From Apiospora phragmitis (Eukaryota > Ascomycota > Sordariomycetes > Amphisphaeriales > Apiosporaceae), in assembly GCA_038363925.1 (NCBI GenBank), contig JAQQWL010000001.1:558001-622000 (forward strand): 64,000 bases of DNA, given 5' to 3'. Position numbers and translations under genes: made by a program. Shown one piece after another: positions 34,995 through 46,672 of the stretch; position 1 is the stretch's first letter, and each line of letters begins with the position of its first letter. The notes under the pieces were generated by a model that searched no databases, was not told the origin of the DNA, and saw only the letters and a list, made by a program, of their open reading frames with translations.

Positions 34995-37900
34995 CTTCGT
35001 CTTGGTTATCAACATTTGGCCTCACTTGCCTAATTAGTGTTGTATTAGACAGTATATTGGTGTTTCCGAACGGATATTACTTGGCAAATGATTTCTTTTC
35101 TAGTTGCAACAGTCCCTCCGACCAAAGTAGAAATATTACACCGGACATCCGAAAATGCTTCACGGAGCTCCGGCCGGCTTACCAATATGCACCTCCTTAC
35201 AAATAGGCACTTGGCCCTTGTTCAAACCATTCTTCGTGCGTTCTTGCAAGAATGGGTTTTCATTGTCCTCTATTACTGGTGTCGACCAACTTTGTTGGGG
35301 AATACCCATTTTCCACCAAAGTCCGGAATAATACCTTATGACATCGATTGCGTACAGAGCAGACCTTTGTATACGAATTCAGCATCCTACAACTCGCACT
35401 GTTAATTTCAATTCTCTTTCTGGCCTTTTCCGCTGCAACTACCGAAAAGGGGGCAGAGTTAACCAAACTTGCCTCCCTTTTGGCCGCGGGTTCTGATTGG
35501 TTGAACGCCACTATACACTGCCACCTCTCGCCAAGCATCATGATAGGCTGAGAACCGCAAAACACCTCACGCTATGGAAATTCGAAAAACCTCGACCCGT
35601 CCCTCATCTGATGGTACCGTATTACCAAAGAATCAGATCACGTCAGAGAAGAGGTCGGACTCGGACTCATCAGTGCATTCGATACTAGTTTGGGGCTTGG
35701 ATAATCCGCTAGTGCCCTGGTCTGATACTCAGCCTCCGAGGACGGTGCTGACTCGGCCAAAACTGACACCTGATGATTTGACATGCGCATCAATGTGAAG
35801 TAGGACTTGCGGTGAGATCATTAAATCCGATCACCTGGTGTAAGGCGCCCAGCCCACCGAAGCATCCGCGAAGGGGCCACGCGGGCGTGACTCGTCATCT
35901 AATCCGCGGTGAAGATGACGCCGATATCAACCGCAAGCCCGGAAGACTTGAGAAACACTTCCGAACGATGAACATCTTTTTAGGTCTTCTTCTGAAAGGA
36001 CAATCGCAGGTTGTTCTTGGGAGGTATCGCAGGACGTTCACTGCAACGCGCTCCTCATTCATCTATTTCAACGCCACTCTGTGTCCAGCTATGTAGCATA
36101 GGTAAGATTGCACACTGCATGCAGTTGGACAGCCTAATCGTGCTCGGACAGAGGTCCGATTGAGATTCGGAAGAAAAAAGAAACACCTATTTCTCCGGAT
36201 GCGTCGCTCTGCGCGTCGGATCTTCCAATACGCGGATCGGGTTTGTAAGTTCCGGTCTGCAACATTTAAGAACAACCGAGTCTGCTTAAATCAGGTGCCT
36301 ATTAGGTCAAGATGACTCAAACGAATCAAGCAACTAACACGCTGTCGGTAGCATATCTACGGAAACGCGGCCCCTGAAGCAAAATTGGTTGAGGGCCAAT
36401 CTTGCAACCTTGTCGAGTCAGCCGTATCGCACTTGAGTCTGGCATCCGCATCAACTACTCCAAAGGCATATCATCCTAAACCTGACCGCCAATCGCGGAG
36501 CGACACCGTCCTGGGTTTCGAAGATTCAGACGGAGCAAGGTAATCGGCAGCCAGGCCTGCCTTCAGCCAAGCCCACCTTCAACCAGTCGCTGATGAGACC
36601 TTGCACAAGCTTGGCAGTGATATGTTTTTGTGTCAAAGTGATTGATGGGCACCCGAGTCGGAGGCGCATCTGAGCGTGAGGTAGTTGCAGACCTTGCGCG
36701 ATAAGCAGCGCAAGCAATCGTGATTAACCATAGTTCAGTTCATACATGTTGCCTCTGCCGAGCATTTTCTTAGCTGCGAAAGCATCTCTGGTGCTAACAA
36801 GATGTTGCTTCAAATGACGATCGCGAAGTCGAAAGAAGCCGGTTTGTGATTCGAGGCTCGAGCCGATATGAAATAGCCATCGACTAATCTCACTTTGAGT
36901 GCGGTTGTGCTAGCTGTCTAGGAATCATGAGGGACCGAGCTTGCAAGTGATATTCGAAGGACCAGAGAAGGAGAAATACGGTTCCTGCATGGATCCTGTT
37001 CGAGCTCATCAGACACTGCAGTATGAGGAGAATCCATACATAGCACTGGCAGAGTTAGCCCCCCCAAAATGCAAGTTCAAGTGACATTGGTTGTCAGACT
37101 GGTGATGTGATATCAACAATAGAATCGCTAACGACATGATAATGTGCGACAGAATCAATCGTTATCAAGAAGTCACGTGTGACGGAATAGATGACAGCCG
37201 GATAGCTAGTCATTCTGAGTAAGAGCTGGGTGGCCGGGGATGATCGGGTTTGCATCGCAAATAAACACCTAGAACCTAGGCGACGCTGGCTTATAACCGA
37301 CCGGAGTGTCGGTCATAAAATTTGACATTGTTCACACACCCGAGCAGAAAAGTGAGGGAATATCCGAATTTGTCGCCTGTGTGACGCCAAGACGCCGGAA
37401 AGCGATCTGAACATTGGGCTGACAGCCTGAGATGGGATGGCTTTAGTGGCGCAATTGCATACTTCTTTCCGTCTGCAAGTTGAAGTGCCTGGTCGGTGGA
37501 TGGGCGGGTTGCTGTGCGCGAATTATTCAGAAGAAGTCCACCGGTGCAATCTTACACCAACTGCTGATACGGACTTTTCTTTCAGCAACTTTGACGTCTT
37601 CTCATTCTATAAGGCCTGTTCTGTTGTCTCTAAAGTTGGGTTATCTTCGCTGATTGCGGATCAGAGGAACAGCAGATCCGATCTGGCTTTCGGGCGGGGT
37701 ACCTAAGACGGTGAAGCTGCAGGCACTTTGTCAGGCAAAACGAATCAAACGATTTTCTCAGACACATCCGCTAGGCCGCCCCAGAGAGCCCCAATTCCAG
37801 TCATGGGATGGTCTCAAGCCGTGCAATGCGCTATGCCCCAGGCCCAAGAAAAAAGAAAAATAGCTTGCATCATTTGATCTCTTGGCGTTACCCGTTGCTA

Positions 37901-38048
37901 TTTCCTAATATTTACCACCAGCCCTTTGTTTAGCAAATTACGACTGTGACCTTTTCCTGTTCTTTGGAACCCCCCATGCGAACCAACATACGACCTCGCC
38001 TAATGGATCAGTAGAACCCGCGATATCACCCCCGTTTTTTAGTCGACC
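34995..38048. other. Intergenic, 3 kb, no gene recognised
   Basis: The longest gene-free stretch of normal composition. Several short open frames exist (35,812-36,096; 37,437-37,706) but none shows a known motif, signal peptide or coherent splicing. It may hold a lncRNA or long promoter of the divergent pair, but nothing in the sequence shows that. Confidence 0.4.
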
Positions 38049-40532
38049 ATGGCCTCTGGAAGGCCTCAGCCGACGCGGACCAATTCCCGCCAGGGAGCTG
38101 ATCATGCCCCCTTGACACCGAGCGGTCTACGTCAGAGCCAGACACTCTCCTCCACGTCCTTGCACCGGGAGAACCAAGACGAGACCTATTCTGCCTCTCC
38201 ACCAGACGCGACAGACGTTCAAGACTACGAAGTCTCTCGACCCGGTCCGAGTTCTCCAAAGTCTCCCGACGACTCGACCGAAACGACCTCACTGCTCCAC
38301 GAGCATGCACACTCCGGTCCGTGCAATCATGGCACCTTCTCGCCCGCGCAGAGAGCCCTATGGGCAGCAGCTATAAGACGACGACCGATACCGATACCGG
38401 CTCAATCGCGGGTTCGGAGCAGGACGGCGATCGCGCTGCTAGGATATCTTGGAAGAGAGCCCTGTCGGCCAAGGTTAAGAGCAAAAAGATGACCAGCTCC
38501 GGCGCTCTGGCAGAACAGCACGGATTCAAGGACTCTCCGCTGATGTACCTGTCATACTATGTTCCTTGTCTGATTTGGATGCGACAATACAACTGGACCT
38601 GGCTCAAGGGCGACCTTACGGCGGCCCTTACGATAGCGTCCATGTATCTCCCCATGGCGCTTTCTTACGCCGACAATCTTGCACATGTTCCTCCGATCAA
38701 TGGTCTATACGCTTTCGTATTCAATCCTCTCATCTATGGGTTGTTGGGAAGCTGCCCGCAGATGGTCGTAGGGCCTGAAGCTGCAGGATCGTTGCTGATA
38801 GGTTCCATCGTTAAGGGCAGCATCGACTCGGGAGCTGGCGATGACAATAACGGTGTCTTGCAAGCCAGAATCGCCGGCGTTGCCGTTGGAATTGCGGGTG
38901 CGACTGTCTTCATCATGGGAGCATTCCGTCTGGGCTTCCTGGATAGTGTTCTTAGTCGACCTTTCCTACGCGGTTTTATCTCGGCCATTGGCGTCGTTAT
39001 TTTTATTGACCAACTAGTCCCCGTACTGGGATTGACCAAGGCTGCTGGGCGCGCAAGTGCTGTTAAGCACCCCAGCTCTGTGGATAAGCTGAAGTTCCTA
39101 TTCACCAACCTCGAGATATCCACAAGCTTTCTGCCATTGTGGGTGTTGTGAGTTTTACTGTTATTATGGTGCTTCGGTAAGTAAACCGGCCCAATCTCAA
39201 CCTGCTCGAAGCTCACCATGTCACAGTGAAGTAAAGAAGCATGTTCAGCCACGATACCCTTCTATTGCATATTTCCCTGACCGCCTTATGGTTGTAGTAT
39301 TGTCTGCTCTGTTAGCTTGGCGACTGCAATGGGACAAGCAAGGCGTTGAAGTCCTTGGAAGTGTCGAAGCCGCATCTGGCCAAACCTTCAGATTCCAAAA
39401 CCCATTTCAGCTGCAGCACATGCCACACATCCGTGAAGCCATGGGGACCTCCTTTTTGATCGGCATGCTTGGCTTCTTTGAGTCCTCTGTTGCCGCTAAA
39501 AGTCTTGGCACCGGTGATGCCATCGAAGGTATGCAGCTGAGCCCGAATAGGGAACTCGTCGCTCTCGGTACCGCCAATCTTCTCGGTTCTTGCTTCATGG
39601 CCATTCCCGCTTTCGGTGGCTACGGCAGAAGCAAGGTAAACAAGTCCACGGGTGGCACAAGCCCTATGAGCTCCATCTTCGTTAGCATTATAACTGTTTT
39701 CTGCATCATATTCATTCTGCCTTGGTTCTACTATATCCCGGTAAGGAGGATTCTCCTCGAATTAGAACATCAAAACAACAGACTGACGACTTCTAGAAAC
39801 CTGTGCTTTCCGCCCTGATTATAGTGGTGGCTTATTCCTTAATAGAGGAAGCGCCCCATGATATCTCGTTCTTCCTTCAAATCCGTGGTTGGACCGAGTT
39901 GGCGCTCATGGCCGTCATTCTCCTGGTGACAGTTTTCTTCTCGCTCAACCTTGGTATCGCCATCGGTATTGGATTGTCTCTTTTGCAGGTAATTCGGCAT
40001 GCCACACGCCCGCGCATTCAGATCTTGGGGCGTATTCCTGGAACGGACAAATTCGAGAACGCCGAGGAAAACCCTGAGCACCTAGAGTTCATTGAGGGCT
40101 GCCTTATCGTCAAGATTCCAGAGCCCCTCACTTTCGCCAACACTGGCGAGTTGAAGAATCGGCTTCGGAGACTGGAACTTTACGGCACAGGCAATGCGCA
40201 CCCTGCTTTACCACGCCTTCGTCCCCACAAGAGCAATCGCAATGTCATATTTGACATCCATGGCGTAACGTCACTGGATGGCTCTGGGGGCCCAGGTGTT
40301 GGAGGAAATTGTAAGGGCCTACCGCGAACGTGGCGTCCGGGTCTGGTTCAGTCGCTCGCCCAGCAAGTCCAACAAGATCTGGTCCCTACCACAACGAAGT
40401 GGCATTGTTGAGTTGGTGGGCGGAGAGCGTCATTTCGTGCATGATGTCAAGGATGCTCTGCGGCTGACCGAGTCGGATGACTTCGAGGAACAGAGCGCCT
40501 GCGCAGCGGCAGGCGACACTACCCCACTCTAA
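38049..40532 (+). CDS. SulP/SLC26-type anion transporter with STAS domain (frameshifts)
   Basis: Sulfate-permease-like membrane transporter. A Ser/Thr-rich cytosolic N-terminus is followed by SLC26 core motifs: SYYVPCLIWMRQYNW, IASMYLPMALSYADNLA, GLYAFVFNPLIYGLLGSCPQ, VVGPEAAGSLLIG, RGFISAIGVVIFIDQL. Later, SFLIGMLGFFESSVAAKSLG and GSCFMAIPAFGGYGRSKVN. Introns 39,177-39,226 and 39,741-39,796. The C-terminal STAS domain carries VIFDIHGVTSLDGSGAQVL and GIVELVGGERHFV. Three one-base shifts are required: CCC at 38,343-38,345 (one C short), near 39,112, and GGGGG at 40,286-40,290 (one G extra). No nonsense codons. Topology suggests plasma or vacuolar membrane; the exact anion is not deducible. Confidence 0.87.
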
Positions 40533-40908
40533 GATTGTTCCGACCCTGGTCGCGCATGATTTCACGAGTTACACACCATATCATGCTCAGCATTTTCAGG
40601 CGTAAGGTTCATCATAGCGGCTGTCCATTTGGACTGCCAGTTTACATGCACGTTTAGATATACATACAGTATAGAGTAGCTGAGCATAGCGCTGAGACTT
40701 CTTCAATAGTACCACGAGCGTATCTACGAACACTTACATCTTTGCCTAGTGTGTTACCTTTTTCACAGGGGGTTTATTGATCGCCAGCATGCTTGTGGAT
40801 TTGATTTGAGTTCTTCACCAAAGAGTCCGAGGCTTTAGTCGATCATACAGAAATACAAGATTCAAAATCGTTGTGGCCAGCTAACCAACGCTGGCCATCA
40901 AGGTCTAC
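40533..40908. other. Convergent 3' spacer
   Basis: Shared 3' region of the SulP (+) and SET (-) genes. No gene seen. Confidence 0.45.
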
Positions 40909-42039
40909 CTAATTCGATAGGCCATCTTGGGGCAATTTAAATAGCCACTTTTCGAACTCGTTATCACTCAAACCCTTTGGTATCTTGTCCACACCCTGTT
41001 TCCATTGTAGCTTGCCACTGTACAGCGGATGGGCCTTAGGGTTCTTGACCCAATCCATGGTCTGCGCAGCCTCGGGGCTGTCCTTGCCCTCGCATGCCAC
41101 CGTGGCCTCGTAGTCCCGCTCAGCGAAGACCTTGGCGCGCGCCTGGTCGCCGTTGGCGATGGCGATCTGGAAGGCGTCGTGGTACGCCCGGCTGACCCAG
41201 GCATCGGTGATGCCCTCCTCACGCAGCAGCTGCAGCTTGCGCCAGGCGTCGTGCAGCATCGCCTCGGCATGCTTCACAATGCGCTTGCCGTCGCCCAGCT
41301 TCTCGTCCAGGTCGTTGATGTCCTGGCGCCGCCGGTCGCTCGCGTCGCGCGGCAAGCCCGGCGGGAGCGAGCACGTCGCGCACGCGCACGCGAAGCCGAA
41401 GTGGTCCTTCAGGATCGCCTGCCGCTGCGCCCAGGGGAAGAGCGCGGGCAGGTACGTCAGGGTGATCTCCTCGCCCGGCGGGATGTCGCGCGCCGCGTGC
41501 ACCGTCATGCGGCCCAGGTCGGCGCGCCACTTGTTCTGCGCGTTGGGCACGCAGGCGTGGTTGATGCGGCACGCGGCCAGGAACAGGCCGGCCTCGGTGG
41601 CGCCGCCGCCGCCCATGGGGTGCACGTTGGTGCTGGCGGTGCCGACGAGGGGCCCGTTGGCCTTGTGGGCGTTGTCGAGGGTCAGGAACTCGCGCGCCTG
41701 GCTCTTGGAGGCCTTCTTCAGGCCCAGCGCGATGATCTGCTGCATCGTCTTGACGTCGTTCACCGTCGTCGGCACCACGAACAGGGGCGCGTCCGCCATG
41801 ATCCGCTCGCCCCGCGCGATCTTCCGCAGCGCCACGGCGCCGTATCCGGCCCCCGGGACGGGCTTCACCACCCACATGTCCCCGCCCATATGGTTGGCGG
41901 AGATGTTGGGATCCCCCTTCTCCGGAACCGTCGCCACGGCCGCCGAACCCTCGCGGGGCTTTTCGGGCTCGTCGGAGATTTTGAGGGCTGCGGCGCCCTT
42001 GACGACGTCATCGCTGTTGGGGGCCATGGTTGCTACCAT
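40909..42039 (-). CDS. SET-domain protein (SMYD-like)
   Basis: Single-exon, intact, 376 aa. SET elements in order: GYGAVALRKIARGERI (residues 65-80, N-SET), INHACVPNAQNKW (159-171, SAM/substrate pocket Asn-His pair), GEEITLTYL (189-197, catalytic Tyr region) and a post-SET cysteine cluster FACACATC (216-223). The split between the first and second blocks, with MQQIIALGLKKA in between, is as in SMYD/SET5-type proteins, which methylate histones or other proteins. Target unknown; no other domain seen. ATG at 42,039 and another at 42,027 are both possible starts. The 41,100-41,950 segment is very GC-rich, which also creates long open frames on the other strand. Confidence 0.85.
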   Translation of the reverse strand: MVATMAPNSDDVVKGAAALKISDEPEKPREGSAAVATVPEKGDPNISANHMGGDMWVVKPVPGAGYGAVALRKIARGERIMADAPLFVVPTTVNDVKTMQQIIALGLKKASKSQAREFLTLDNAHKANGPLVGTASTNVHPMGGGGATEAGLFLAACRINHACVPNAQNKWRADLGRMTVHAARDIPPGEEITLTYLPALFPWAQRQAILKDHFGFACACATCSLPPGLPRDASDRRRQDINDLDEKLGDGKRIVKHAEAMLHDAWRKLQLLREEGITDAWVSRAYHDAFQIAIANGDQARAKVFAERDYEATVACEGKDSPEAAQTMDWVKNPKAHPLYSGKLQWKQGVDKIPKGLSDNEFEKWLFKLPQDGLSN

Positions 42040-42998
42040 ACAAATACTATGTACTTCCTGTATGAGATATATACATATATATGTCCGTAGGCCGCTGAAG
42101 CAGGCTATATGAGGCTATAGCGAGCAAAGAGGTACAGGTCTATAGCGGGGTTGCGGTACAATCTCAGCCGCTTCAGTGAATAATTTGCACCTTGCATGTC
42201 TCCACGTGGGGGGAACGACCCCCACCTCGTGGACTACCCCTCTAATTGCATAACGATCCTCCACTGATCGCCTTTATTCAACAAGGCACTCTGCACCAGC
42301 ACTACTTGCAATAAATCGGGATTGAGCCCATGTTCATTTCAATGTTGAGGCCTCCGTCGCAGGCCGATACTCGTTGTGTACGGGGACGGCATTGAATGTC
42401 TCGATGCCTGAGTGAAACGTTCTTGCATCGTTGCTCCATTGAGCCATTTTAGGCAGCACGTTCGTGTCACTCTCATGGATTCCGCGGCCCGCGAAACAAG
42501 CTGCACTTCGAGTGCTTGCGACTGGGAGGTCGCCGAGACGCGTCGAATCTATGACCGTGTTGCTCCATGCGCGTCCCGCCATCCCAGGCCAAGGCCCAGA
42601 CTGTTCAGCCATTTCTGATTCTCAATCAAGTCGCTGTCAGCCCAATTCCGCACAAGTCACATGGTATCGCGCCCGACTCGCGCCCAAGCCCGGACCTGTC
42701 AGGCGATCGGTCAACGCGTCTAGCATCAGATAATCGCACCATGTCTGGAGGCTGAACAGCATTAGCCGCGCCATGTCGCCGGGCCTTGCTGTCACAGTCG
42801 GGCCAGAGATGTGTGTACGCGCCTGTAGCTGTCGACTGCGATCCGACGCGTCCGCCATCAACATACCTCCAATAGTTTAAATACGATGGAATCTCAGTCA
42901 CAATCGAGAAAAACTTCAGTACTACTCTGCGAGCTTTGAGCATACATTGTGACTGCCTTCTACTTGTCCAGTCCACTCATAACCGGTTACTTGCAGTC
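42040..42998. other. Divergent intergenic region SET / NrdD-NrdG
   Basis: Nearly 1 kb between two divergent genes. A TATA-rich run (ATATATACATATATATG) lies near 42,067-42,083, close to the SET start. No open frame with recognisable content. Confidence 0.45.
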
Positions 42999-45479
42999 AT
43001 GTCGCCGAGCGTCGACCTTGTCAATGAGTACCTCGCCAAAGGATCATGGAAAGGAGCGGAGAACGCAAACTCGACCTTCTCCCACCAGGGGCTGATGCAG
43101 TATCTCTCCAATCACATCATCGCACAGTACTGGGTTGAGAAGGTCTATACAGACGAAATACGTCAATACGACCGCGAGAACCGTTTCCATATTCACGATT
43201 TCGGCTTCCTCGGCGCTTAATGTTCAGGGTGGTCAATCGAGGACATCCTCCTTCAAGGATTTGGCGGCGTCGATAACAAGATCCAGCGTCGACCACCCAA
43301 GCATCTCAACACCGCCCTTAACCAGCTCGTCAACTTTCTGTTCACCCTACAGGGCTAACTGGCCGGAGCACAGGCACTTTCTAGCTTCGACGCATACCTT
43401 GCGCCCTTCGTTCGGAAGGATGGCTTGACGTACCCTGAAGTCTTCAAGTACGTGCAGAGCTTCGTCTAATCTCTCAACGTGCCTACTCGAAGCGGATTCC
43501 AGGCCCCATTCACCAACGTGTCGATGGACCTTGTTTGCTCGAAGAAGCTTCGAGATCAGTGCGTCGTCATTGGCGGCCAACTCAAACTAGAATGGGTTTA
43601 TGCGGAATTCCAGGAGGAGATGGACATGCTCAACAGGGCCTTTGCCGAGGTGGTGATCCAGGGAGATGGGGACGGCAATATATTCTCCTTTCCGATTCCG
43701 ACCTATAACCTCTGGGAGGGGATCGACTGGGAATCCCCGCGTTGGAAACCGATCTGGGAAATGACGGCCAAGTACGGGATTCCCTATTTCGGAAACTACT
43801 ACAACAGCAACTTGGACCCCGAGGACTTTCGGTCCATGTGCTGCCGTCTTCGTCTCGACATCAGTAAACTTCACTGCCGAGTGGGTGGCCAGTTTGGCGC
43901 AACCCCTTTGACCGGGTCTTTGGGTGTGGTCACGGTCAATCTTCCGAATATAGCTTATCGCTCTAGCGGTTCCAAGGACAGATTCATATCAGAATTGTCG
44001 GATACCTTGAGGGTGGCGAAGGACTCCCTAGAGATCAAACGCAAGACGGTGGATGAAAACGAGGCTCTGTATCATTATGCTGCACACTACCTTTCTGCAA
44101 CAAAGCATCGCACCGGATCCTGCTGGACGAACCACTTCAGCACCATCGGTGTGGACGGCATGAATGAAGCTCTGGTTGCTCTGCTTGGCGAGGGCATTGA
44201 CAAACAGAAAGAGTTTGCACTTGAGGTCTTGGAGTTTATCAAAACTCGGCTTCAGGACTTCCAGGACGAAACTGGCAACTTGTACAACCTGGAGGCCACC
44301 CCAGCCGAAAGCACGTGTTACAAGTTGGCAAAGAGAGACAAGAAACTGTTTCCGGAGCAGGAAATCCCAACTTTCTACACCAACTCGACCATGCTTCCGG
44401 TGGACAGTACAGATGACCTCTTTGAAGCTCTTGGGCATCAAGAGAATCTTCAATGTGCCTACACTGGTGGTACTGTCTTCCACGCATTCTTGGGCGAGCA
44501 ACTGCATAGTTGGGAGCTGGCCCGGGACCTGGTTAGGATATTGACAGCTCGATTCCGCATCCCCTATGTCACCCTCACGCCGACCTTCAGCATCTGCCAG
44601 ACGCATGGCTATCTGCCTGGTGAGCAACCGCAATGCTCAGTCTGCGGTGATTCGACGCTCGTTTATTCACGCATTGTGGGCTACTTCCGTCCAACCCGGG
44701 ACTGGAACAAGGGCAAGGCGAAGGAATTCGTCGCCCGCAAGACCTACCGATACATTACGAACTCGCCGACGGTGGGCAATGGGAGCGGGCTTCTGGACCT
44801 GGAGCGTCAGATCGCCGATATTGCTGACCTCCCAGTGGCAGGTTACATCAAGAACACGCTCAGCGACTATCCCGGTAAAGTGCAGGCGGCCATAATGTTC
44901 ACATCGCGTTGCAACCTTGCCTGTCCTTGGTGCCACAACGGGCCGTTGGTTCGTGACGAACGCGACGGTATGACAAGCCTCGACGTCTTTAGGCATGTTT
45001 CGTCCACCACGCACAAGTCGTTGGTCATTTCCGGAGGTGAGCCGACCATCCACAAGGGCCTGGTACCTTTCCTGCGAATCCTCAAGAACGCCGGCATCAG
45101 CGTCAAGCTGGACTCGAACGGCACGGCGCCCGACGTGCTGCGGTAGGTGTTTGCGGAGAAGCTCGTCGACTTCGTCGCCATGGACATCAAGTGCGCGCTG
45201 GAGAACTACAAGGCTGTGACGGGCAAGAAGATCGACCCGCGCGTGCTCGAGGACAGCATCGAGCTGATCAAGGCGAGCGGCGTCCCGTACGAGTTCCGGA
45301 TGACGGTGGTCCCGTCGCTGGTGGACGTCGAGGACCTCTTCGAGGCCAAGCGGTTGGCGGGCGGGAAGCTGAAGCTGCAGCAGTTCCGCAAGGGGGAGAC
45401 CAACTTGGCTCGGCGCTACAGGGACCTGGAGCAACACACGGACAAGGAGTTCAATGCGCTGGTCGCCCAGTTGGCGTAG
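42999..45479 (+). pseudogene. Class III anaerobic ribonucleotide reductase fused to its activase (NrdD-NrdG)
   Basis: One continuous frame of 827 codons, no intron, two enzymes. Residues 1 to about 600 are NrdD, the oxygen-sensitive glycyl-radical NTP reductase: NSTFSHQGL, HIHDFGF (64-70), CSGWS (Cys75), FTNVSMDL, SMCCRLRLD (Cys281/282, thiyl-radical region), CWTNHFSTIG, a zinc site (CQTH, CSVCG) and the glycyl-radical loop SRIVGYFRP (Gly561) with WNKGKAKEF. No ATP cone precedes it. Residues about 605-826 are the radical-SAM activase NrdG: CNLACPWC (Cys638/642/645, 4Fe-4S), ISGGEPTIHKG (SAM site), KLDSNGTAPDVL and FVAMDIKC. Four in-frame stops occur: TAA at 43,218, 43,356 and 43,467, TAG at 45,144. 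All lie in otherwise uninterrupted conserved sequence with no frameshift. The family is bacterial/archaeal, so acquisition by transfer is likely. Start chosen at MSPSVDLVNEYL. As read it cannot give full-length protein. Confidence 0.88.
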
Positions 45480-46672
45480 AGAGGGCGGATGGGGACAGCT
45501 CTGTAGCTTTCCTCTTCATTGGCATGTGATTGATTGTAGTTTGGGCTTGGGAAGTGTAAGGTGAGTCTGGTAATTACGGGAATCGGTCACGATTACGATG
45601 GGAAAGGTTGGGTTTCCACATGGGATCGTGCTGGAGATTTCATTGAGAACGCGAGAATAGGGTCATGACTAGATTACGAATAAATTGCAGAGGTTATATC
45701 ATATTCCCATCACACTCTTCGTGCGCTTCCCTCGCATGCGTTGGACAGAAGCAATGCGCTCGTGGGCGCGTGTCTGCAACGTCGAGTAATTACGTGAGTC
45801 TCGCATATGAAATCATGTCATAAGGGCTGGTTACGAAATGGATCATCGATGTAGCATCTTTTATGGTGTACATGTACATCAATAGATATCTTTGGCTTTA
45901 GTGGAAGAACCGTTGAACTGTACATCGTCCTTGACCTTTGGGTGGTTGCCCCCCCAACCCTGGCACCAATTCCCACGCCATCTCCCTTTACACCAGGAAA
46001 GATCTCCTTCTCAAAAACCTTCGAAACTAAAACAGCTTTTGCCGCGATAAATCCAAACAACCTCCTAGTGCTGAGAGTGTCCGTCAGAAAACACCCTTGA
46101 GAGTGGTTGTGGATGTCCTACTGGTGAAACCCCGCTCCTGTTTCTTGAAGGGGTTTTCTTCCAGCGTGAAGCATTGACGGACATCAATCATAAAGCACTT
46201 GCAGCCATGAGCAAACTCAACTAATTAATGATAACCAACTAGTCAATTCATTGCATCCAGCATTGTCGGATGCCAACCACAATTTGACGCCCATCCCAGG
46301 TAAGTGGCGTCGACCAACCCATGGACTTCACGTCGTCAGCTCAGACCGATTGATCAGGAGCATCGACATGAACCTGGGCTATGGTATCAAATCAGGTATC
46401 TCGTGAGAGCACAATGCCTCTATGGGACTGAGCAGCCCGATAAGAGATATTGTTGAGGGGTTTGGACCGCGAAGCTCCCTTCCCTCTTCTGGCACCTCCT
46501 TTGTAGTCCAGAAATCAGGCTGTATGCGATGTCGAGACTACAAAGTTGGTATTTGGCAAACCAGGTTGCTGCTGCTGCTATGGTGCAGCCGGCATACTCT
46601 GGGCTGTCCTCTGACATGTTTTGCCTTTCATTTTTGTACATCTCGCTCAGCGCTTCGACTTCTCGGGAGATA
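45480..46672. other. Intergenic, no gene recognised
   Basis: Downstream of NrdD-NrdG. Small open frames (45,818-46,060 minus; 46,420-46,641 minus) lack features. Confidence 0.4.

Noticed and set aside
41029..42112. Two overlapping long plus-strand open frames (353 and 326 codons)
   Set aside because: Antisense shadows of the GC-rich SET gene; no family motifs, Arg/Ala/Gly-rich composition.
42999..45479. Alternative genetic code or selenocysteine to explain TAA/TAG in NrdD
   Set aside because: Neighbouring intact genes use TAA/TAG only as terminators, and selenocysteine uses TGA.
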